A stretch of DNA of 9,593 nucleotides from the NCBI GenBank assembly GCA_035649235.1, contig DASRJX010000229.1, positions 1 to 9,593 of the forward strand. The letters run 5' to 3'. Made by a program: the position numbers and the translations under genes. Of the stretch, positions 5,932 to 9,593 are shown in pieces (the stretch's first letter is position 1; each line of letters opens with the position of its first letter). The DNA is from DASRJX01 sp035649235. GTDB lineage: Bacteria; Acidobacteriota; Polarisedimenticolia; Gp22-AA2. The notes under the pieces are model-generated. The model was not told the origin of the DNA. It saw nothing but the letters and a program-made list of their open reading frames with translations, and made no database searches.

Positions 5932-8058
5932 GTGGCGTACCGTCTGAGCGATCTGGCCTGGGACCTGAGGAAGGCCGTCTCCCTATCGCCTCAGGAGGCG
6001 GCGCGGCGCTTCTTCGGCCGCGCCGTGCGCTACGCGCGCCGGGCCCGGCAGAGGCGGCGCAGCCCCTCCCTGAGCGACGGCGACCTCCTCGCGGCGCTGG
6101 CCTCCCCGGCCGCGAGCGTGGCCGACCTGGTCCGGAGACGCCGGGAGGCCGAGCCCCTGGCCCCGGCCGCGGCGCAGAGCGACGCCACGTCGAGGCGCCT
6201 CGCCGAGGAGGCTCCTTCTGCCTCCGAGCCGGTTCTCGCCGCGGCACGAGCCGTCGCTGGCGGCACCTTCGATCTACTCGGCTCCGGGCCGGTGCAGCTT
6301 GGCGCCGAGCCCGACTGGCACGCCGACTTCAAGTCCGGCAAGCGCTGGGACCGGACGTACTCCCTGGAGATACCCGTGAGCCCCGGCCAGGGGCACGACA
6401 TCAAGGTGCCCTGGGAGATCTCGCGGCTGCAGCATCTCCCGACCCTTGGACTGGCGTCGACGCTGAGCGGCGAGGCCGGCTTCAGGGAGCAGGGAATCCG
6501 CCACATCGCCTCGTTCATCAAAGAGAACCCCGTCTACCGCGGCGTCAACTGGTCCTGCACCATGGACGTGGCGATCCGGGCGGCACAGATCCTCGTGGCG
6601 GAAGGGTACCTGCGCGGCTCGGGGGACGAGAGGTTCTGGGGCGAGGTCCTCAAGTCCCTCGTCCTGCACGCCCGGTTCATCCTCGACAACCTCGAAGACG
6701 GTCCGGTGCGGGGGAACCACTATCTCTCCGATCTGGCCGGGCTCTACCTCTGCGGCCTTGGGCTGGGGGAGTTCCGCGAGGCCGGCCCGTGGAGGGAGTT
6801 CGCCCTTGCCCGGCTCTCGGGAGAGATGCAGCGCCAGGTGACGGCGGACGGCATCGACTACGAAGCCTCGCTCTCCTACCACGCCTTCGTCACGGAGATG
6901 TTCCTGTTCCCCGCGCTTCTCGCCGCCGAGAAAGGGAGCCCCTTTCCCGATCCTTACCTGAAGCGGCTGGAAGCGATGGTCGAGGCCGTGGCGACTCTCA
7001 TCCGGCCCGACGGCACGCTGCCGCAGATGGGGGACAACGACGACGGCCGCTTCCTCATCGTCTCCCAGTACTACCGAAGCCGCCGGGACTGGAGGCCGCT
7101 TCTGGCGCTCGGGTCCTACTGCTTCCGGCGCCCGGAGTGGCTGCCGCTCGCGGGGGACGCCTGGGTGGACGGAGCCTGGCTCCTGGGGGACCGCTTCCTG
7201 CGCTGGCGGGCGAGTTCCGGCCCGTCTTCCGGCAGCGCTCGCTCCACCGGCGCGCCCTCAGCGGGCGCTCCGACCGCCTCTCCAGGCTTCCGCTGCCGTG
7301 CCTTTCCTGAAGCGGGGATCTACCAGCTGGGAGCGGGGGACGTCCAGATGGTCGTGGACGCGGGCGGGGTCGGGCAGGGGAACAACGGCGGCCACGCGCA
7401 CAACGACACGCTCGCCTTCGATCTCTACGCGTTCGGCGAGGAGGTGCTGCCGGATCGGGGCACCGGCGCCTACACGCCCGACCTCGCGCAGCGCAACCGG
7501 TTCCGATCCACCCTGGCGCACAACACCATCCAGGTCGATGAGTCGGAGATCAATCCCTTCCCGGACGAGCCGTTCCGCCTGATTCCGGCCGACGCACCCC
7601 GGGTGCTCGGTTGGCGTCAGAAGGAGCGCTACGCCTGCCTCAGGGCGGAGCATCTCGGCTACCGGCGCCTTCCCTCGGGCATCGTCCATCGCCGCGCCGT
7701 CCTCCTGGATCGCGCGCGGCGCACGTTCGAGGTCGAGGACCGGCTCATCGGGGGAGGCCGGCATCGGTTCGTGTCCAGCTTCCACCTGGCGCCCGGCTGG
7801 AGCGCGATCGTTGCGGGCGATGGGTGGACCGCGCAGTCCAGGAAGGATGGGCCCGTCCTGCGGCTCCTCTGGCGGCGGCGTCCCGAGGGGAGCCGCGTCC
7901 AGGTGGAGGAGGACCTTCATTCACCGTCCTACGGGGTCACGCTGGCGGCGGCGACGGTGCGCATCCGCTGGGAGGGGGAGGCGCCGGCCCGGCTGCGCTA
8001 TTCCTTGCAGGTGCTGGACGGCGGCCAGTCGCAGGCGCGGGTCGACGGCCGGGAGTGA
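5932..8058 (+). CDS. Heparinase II/III family polysaccharide lyase-like protein
   Basis: This 708-residue protein carries an (alpha/alpha) toroid N-domain (about 118-400) and a C-terminal beta-sandwich domain (about 455-690). Family members cleave uronic-acid polysaccharides (heparin/heparan, alginate) by beta-elimination. The expected catalytic positions are present: Asn262-His263 in GNHYLSDLAG, Tyr316 in EASLSYHAF, and His488/His490 in GGHAHNDTLAFDLYAFG. A later THR/HIS segment, STLAHNTIQVD (526-536), is also typical. The N-domain motif HDIKVPWEISRLQHLP (155-170) is characteristic of the group found in polysaccharide gene clusters. The first 45 residues are highly basic and no signal peptide is seen, so the protein may stay in the cytoplasm. 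A Ser/Ala/Gly/Pro-rich stretch (427-452) separates the two domains. The GTG start lies 18 bases after the GT2 stop; a GAGGGAG at 5911-5917 is a somewhat distant ribosome site. The final gene of its unit, it ends five bases from a convergent gene. Family certain, substrate not known; a non-lytic role is possible. Confidence 0.92.
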   Translation: MAYRLSDLAWDLRKAVSLSPQEAARRFFGRAVRYARRARQRRRSPSLSDGDLLAALASPAASVADLVRRRREAEPLAPAAAQSDATSRRLAEEAPSASEPVLAAARAVAGGTFDLLGSGPVQLGAEPDWHADFKSGKRWDRTYSLEIPVSPGQGHDIKVPWEISRLQHLPTLGLASTLSGEAGFREQGIRHIASFIKENPVYRGVNWSCTMDVAIRAAQILVAEGYLRGSGDERFWGEVLKSLVLHARFILDNLEDGPVRGNHYLSDLAGLYLCGLGLGEFREAGPWREFALARLSGEMQRQVTADGIDYEASLSYHAFVTEMFLFPALLAAEKGSPFPDPYLKRLEAMVEAVATLIRPDGTLPQMGDNDDGRFLIVSQYYRSRRDWRPLLALGSYCFRRPEWLPLAGDAWVDGAWLLGDRFLRWRASSGPSSGSARSTGAPSAGAPTASPGFRCRAFPEAGIYQLGAGDVQMVVDAGGVGQGNNGGHAHNDTLAFDLYAFGEEVLPDRGTGAYTPDLAQRNRFRSTLAHNTIQVDESEINPFPDEPFRLIPADAPRVLGWRQKERYACLRAEHLGYRRLPSGIVHRRAVLLDRARRTFEVEDRLIGGGRHRFVSSFHLAPGWSAIVAGDGWTAQSRKDGPVLRLLWRRRPEGSRVQVEEDLHSPSYGVTLAAATVRIRWEGEAPARLRYSLQVLDGGQSQARVDGRE

Positions 8059-8072
8059 GCGCTTCAGCGCTC
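8057..8072. other. Hairpin spanning both stop codons of convergent genes
   Basis: GAGCGC (8057-8062) and GCGCTC (8067-8072) form a perfect six-base stem around a TTCA loop. The stop codon of the lyase gene (8056-8058) enters the left arm and the stop of the DUF2304 gene (complement of 8064-8066) falls in the loop and right arm. Its position between two convergent genes only five bases apart suggests a role at the 3' ends of both transcripts. No T-run follows on either strand, so an intrinsic terminator is not proven, and a six-base GC-rich stem can arise by chance. Confidence 0.4.
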
Positions 8073-8408
8073 CAGGCCCTCGATCTTCTGGCGGAGGAGG
8101 GCCAGCTCCTGCGCCAGCCGCGTGTTCTTCGTCTTCAGGGAGGAGATTGCCACCGTCTGGTGGAAGAGCAGCACCAGGATGAAGAAGGTCGCGAGGAGGA
8201 ACAGCGCCGAGGGGGGATAGTAGATTCCGAGCGTCGCCGCCAGGACATCGAGCAGCCTGCGGCTGGAGGAGACGACCAGGATCGCGGTGCCGGACACGAT
8301 CCAGAGCAGCGAGTAGCGGATGCTGAGGCGCTCTCTGCGGATGGACGTGAAGATCGTCAGGAGCAGGATCAGGCTCGCCAGAAGCGAGATCACCACGGTT
8401 CTGTACAC
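8064..8408 (-). CDS. DUF2304 small membrane protein
   Basis: This 114-residue protein has three membrane helices (about 4-21, 33-47 and 66-83) and an amphipathic coiled-coil tail (about 86-112, ISSLKTKNTRLAQELALLRQ). The pattern IRRERLSIRYSLLWIVSG (23-40) and GIYYPPSALFLL (61-72) matches the DUF2304 family. That family has no firmly known biochemical role and is repeatedly found beside GT2 genes of polysaccharide loci. The GTG start is preceded by GGGAGG (minus strand, 8420-8415), six bases upstream. That ribosome site overlaps the end of the upstream GT2 gene, whose stop lies only three bases before the GTG, so the two are co-transcribed and probably translationally coupled. A role as membrane partner or anchor for the soluble GT2 is an inference. 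A small flippase-like role is another possibility. Confidence 0.9.
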   Translation of the reverse strand: MYRTVVISLLASLILLLTIFTSIRRERLSIRYSLLWIVSGTAILVVSSSRRLLDVLAATLGIYYPPSALFLLATFFILVLLFHQTVAISSLKTKNTRLAQELALLRQKIEGLER

Positions 8409-8411
8409 GCT

Positions 8412-9149
8412 CTACCTCCCGGCCTGCGGCCTCGACTTGAAGAGCCCCGCCAGCAACCCCAGCGACACGACGAGCACGAAGTAGATCGATCCGAGGAAGG
8501 TGATGGAGGACTGCCCCCTGTGCCGCGGCCGCATCGACACCGGCACCTCCTGCAGACGGAACCGGCAGGACCAGACGGCCAGGATGGTCTCGATCTCCGG
8601 GTAGTCCTCAGGCAGATGGTCGGCCAGAAAGAGCAGCGCCCGGCGGTTGGCGCCGACGTACCCCGAGGTCGGATCGGTGACCCGGTAGCCGGTGACCAGG
8701 TTGAGGCAGCGCACGAAGAAGCGGATGCCCAGCCGCCGCGCCACCGTCGACCGGAACTCGCCGTCCCCGAGGAAGCGCGAGCCGATGACGAGATCGCAAC
8801 GTCCTCCCGTCAGAGGCTCCAGCAGGTCGGGAAGCGCCGCGGGATCGTGCTGTCCGTCTCCGTCCAGCCGGATGGCGAACTGGTAGTCCCGCTCGACCGC
8901 GTACCGGTAGCCGGCCTGGACCGCTCCGGCGATTCCGAGATTGCAGGCGAGGCTGAGGACGAGGGCCCCCGCCTGGCGCGCCTCGGCGCCTGTGTCGTCC
9001 GAGGAGGCGTCGTCGACGACCACGACGGCGAGGTCCGGGTAGAGCCGGCGGATCTCCTCGACGAGCGGCCCGATGTTGCCCGCTTCGTTGTGGGCCGGAA
9101 GAACGGCCACCGTGGCTTGCTGGGTTTCCCTGGGCAGGGGCTTCGGCAA
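8412..9149 (-). CDS. Family 2 glycosyltransferase (GT-A, dolichol-phosphate mannose synthase-like)
   Basis: The protein has 245 residues. It shows LPAHNEAGNI (17-26), the nucleotide-binding VVDDASSDDT (44-53), LACNLGIAGAVQAGY (67-81), the DXD metal site in RLDGDGQHDP (94-103), TDPTSGYVGANRRAL (158-172), the likely catalytic-base region PEDYPEIETIL (180-190) and the acceptor/donor loop SMRPRHRGQSSI (205-216). One hydrophobic stretch lies near the C-terminus (about 218-236), a single membrane helix or amphipathic anchor rather than the two helices of GtrB-type enzymes. The start is a TTG with GAGGGA (minus strand, 9159-9154) four bases upstream; I saw no better in-frame start before the first strand. 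It is co-transcribed with the DUF2304 gene. It belongs to the group usually annotated as glycosyltransferase family 2 or DPM synthase-like. Donor and acceptor cannot be told from the sequence. Confidence 0.93.
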   Translation of the reverse strand: MPKPLPRETQQATVAVLPAHNEAGNIGPLVEEIRRLYPDLAVVVVDDASSDDTGAEARQAGALVLSLACNLGIAGAVQAGYRYAVERDYQFAIRLDGDGQHDPAALPDLLEPLTGGRCDLVIGSRFLGDGEFRSTVARRLGIRFFVRCLNLVTGYRVTDPTSGYVGANRRALLFLADHLPEDYPEIETILAVWSCRFRLQEVPVSMRPRHRGQSSITFLGSIYFVLVVSLGLLAGLFKSRPQAGR

Positions 9150-9235
9150 GTCGTCCCTCGCGGCTCCGCTCCGGCGCTATCGTACACCGCCCGGTGTCCC
9201 CGATTCCTGTCGTGGCAGTGTAATCTCTCACGCGC
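9150..9235. promoter_or_regulatory. Divergent promoter region between GT2 gene and winged-helix gene
   Basis: The 86 bases separate two divergent genes and must carry both promoters. On the plus strand, TGTAAT at 9219-9224 matches five of six positions of the -10 consensus, but no -35 match is seen at normal spacing. A start site about seven bases downstream would leave almost no leader before the ATG at 9236, and no ribosome site is visible there, so the message may be leaderless. On the minus strand a weak TACGAT lies at 9178-9173. A short inverted repeat, ACACCG-CC-CGGTGT (9184-9197), sits between the two and could be an operator. All of these are read by eye. Confidence 0.35.
9184..9197. 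repeat. Short inverted repeat in the divergent promoter region
   Basis: Two six-base arms (ACACCG and CGGTGT) are exact reverse complements separated by CC. The repeat lies midway between the divergent starts, a position where a regulator could bind. It is short enough to arise by chance, so the operator reading is only a suggestion. Confidence 0.3.
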
Positions 9236-9593
9236 ATGGACGAGACCCGCCGGCTGAGGCAGACGATCCTGGAGGCGATGCGCCGCGAGGACTGGGAGCC
9301 GGCGGCGATCCCGGCCATCCGCACCCGCCTGCGGATCCCCAAATCGCAGAAGGGGGCCTTCACGCGGGCCTTCAAGGAGCTGCTCGCCGAAGAGGCGGTG
9401 GTCCGCGTGGATCGCAAGCGCTACGCGGCCGCGGACCGCGCCAGGACCGGACAGGGGAAGCGTGGTCCCGAGGCGCCTCGCCATGGCCGCGAAGCGCCCC
9501 GCGACGAGCGCCAGGAGCGCCTTCGTGTCCGCGCCGATGGGGGCGAAATCCCCAGAGGGCTCGAATCCGCGCCGCCGGCGCGCGTCGGCCCCG
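9236..9593 (+). CDS. Winged-helix N-terminus, probably ribonuclease R (partial, cut by window end)
   Basis: An open frame runs from the ATG at 9236 to the window edge, giving 119 complete residues with no stop. Residues 7-64 (RLRQTILEAMRRE ... KELLAEEAVVRVDRKRYA) have the shape of the winged-helix domain at the start of RNase R: helix, turn, helix, then a 'VVRV.R.RYA' wing. RNase R is a processive 3'-to-5' exoribonuclease acting on structured RNA. After this domain comes a highly basic, disordered-looking stretch (66-98, rich in Arg, Gly and Pro) before any OB or RNB domain could begin, so the catalytic part lies beyond the window. The gene lacks a visible ribosome site and may be leaderless. 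A different winged-helix protein is possible. It seems unrelated to the polysaccharide genes and probably marks the edge of that locus. Confidence 0.55.
   Translation, partial: MDETRRLRQTILEAMRREDWEPAAIPAIRTRLRIPKSQKGAFTRAFKELLAEEAVVRVDRKRYAAADRARTGQGKRGPEAPRHGREAPRDERQERLRVRADGGEIPRGLESAPPARVGP

Noticed and set aside
7611..9257. A 548-codon open frame on the plus strand
   Set aside because: It runs out of frame through the end of the lyase gene and then antisense through the DUF2304 and GT2 genes. All three have convincing family motifs and this frame has none.
1..9593. CRISPR arrays, tRNA or rRNA genes, transposase genes or phage genes
   Set aside because: I looked for regularly spaced repeats, conserved RNA stems and transposase or phage motifs on both strands and saw none. 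A wholly new defence or mobile system is not supported here.

Overview
This is a GC-rich (roughly 68-70% by eye) bacterial window with several GTG and TTG starts, short intergenic gaps and densely packed genes. It looks like part of a cell-surface or extracellular polysaccharide locus. The gene style (a Thr-type sulfatase ending in a leucine-rich 'LRSLGYLR' tail, heparinase II/III-like protein, GT2 enzymes and carbamoyltransferase) is common in soil or sediment Acidobacteriota, Deltaproteobacteria-like and related uncultured phyla. The sequence alone does not settle the lineage. I see no rRNA, tRNA, CRISPR, insertion sequence or phage gene.

Layout, left to right. (1) Positions 1-172 hold the C-terminal end of a plus-strand membrane-associated family 2 glycosyltransferase. 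(2) Positions 187-2900 are a minus-strand two-gene operon: a NodB-type polysaccharide deacetylase (TTG start at 2900) followed by an O-carbamoyltransferase (GTG start at 1869). The two are joined by a 4-base GTGA stop/start overlap. (3) Positions 2901-2964 are a divergent promoter region. (4) Positions 2965-8058 are a plus-strand unit: a five-helix membrane protein with a sulfatase-fold domain, a polyprenyl-phosphate-type GT2, and a heparinase II/III-like polysaccharide lyase. (5) Positions 8064-9149 are a minus-strand pair: a soluble GT2 and a small DUF2304 membrane protein. (6) Positions 9150-9235 are a second divergent promoter region. (7) From 9236 to the window end runs a plus-strand winged-helix protein, probably the start of ribonuclease R.

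Taken together, three GT2 enzymes could supply or attach sugars. The deacetylase, carbamoyltransferase and sulfatase-fold enzyme could modify the glycan, and the heparinase-like lyase could trim or degrade it. This joint role is inferred from gene content and adjacency; the polymer itself cannot be read from the sequence. The most interesting points are the Thr-for-Cys change in the sulfatase-fold protein combined with an LtaS/EptA-like five-helix layout, the lyase with no visible export signal inside a biosynthetic-looking operon, and the small hairpins at gene junctions. I found no clear sign of a wholly new system.
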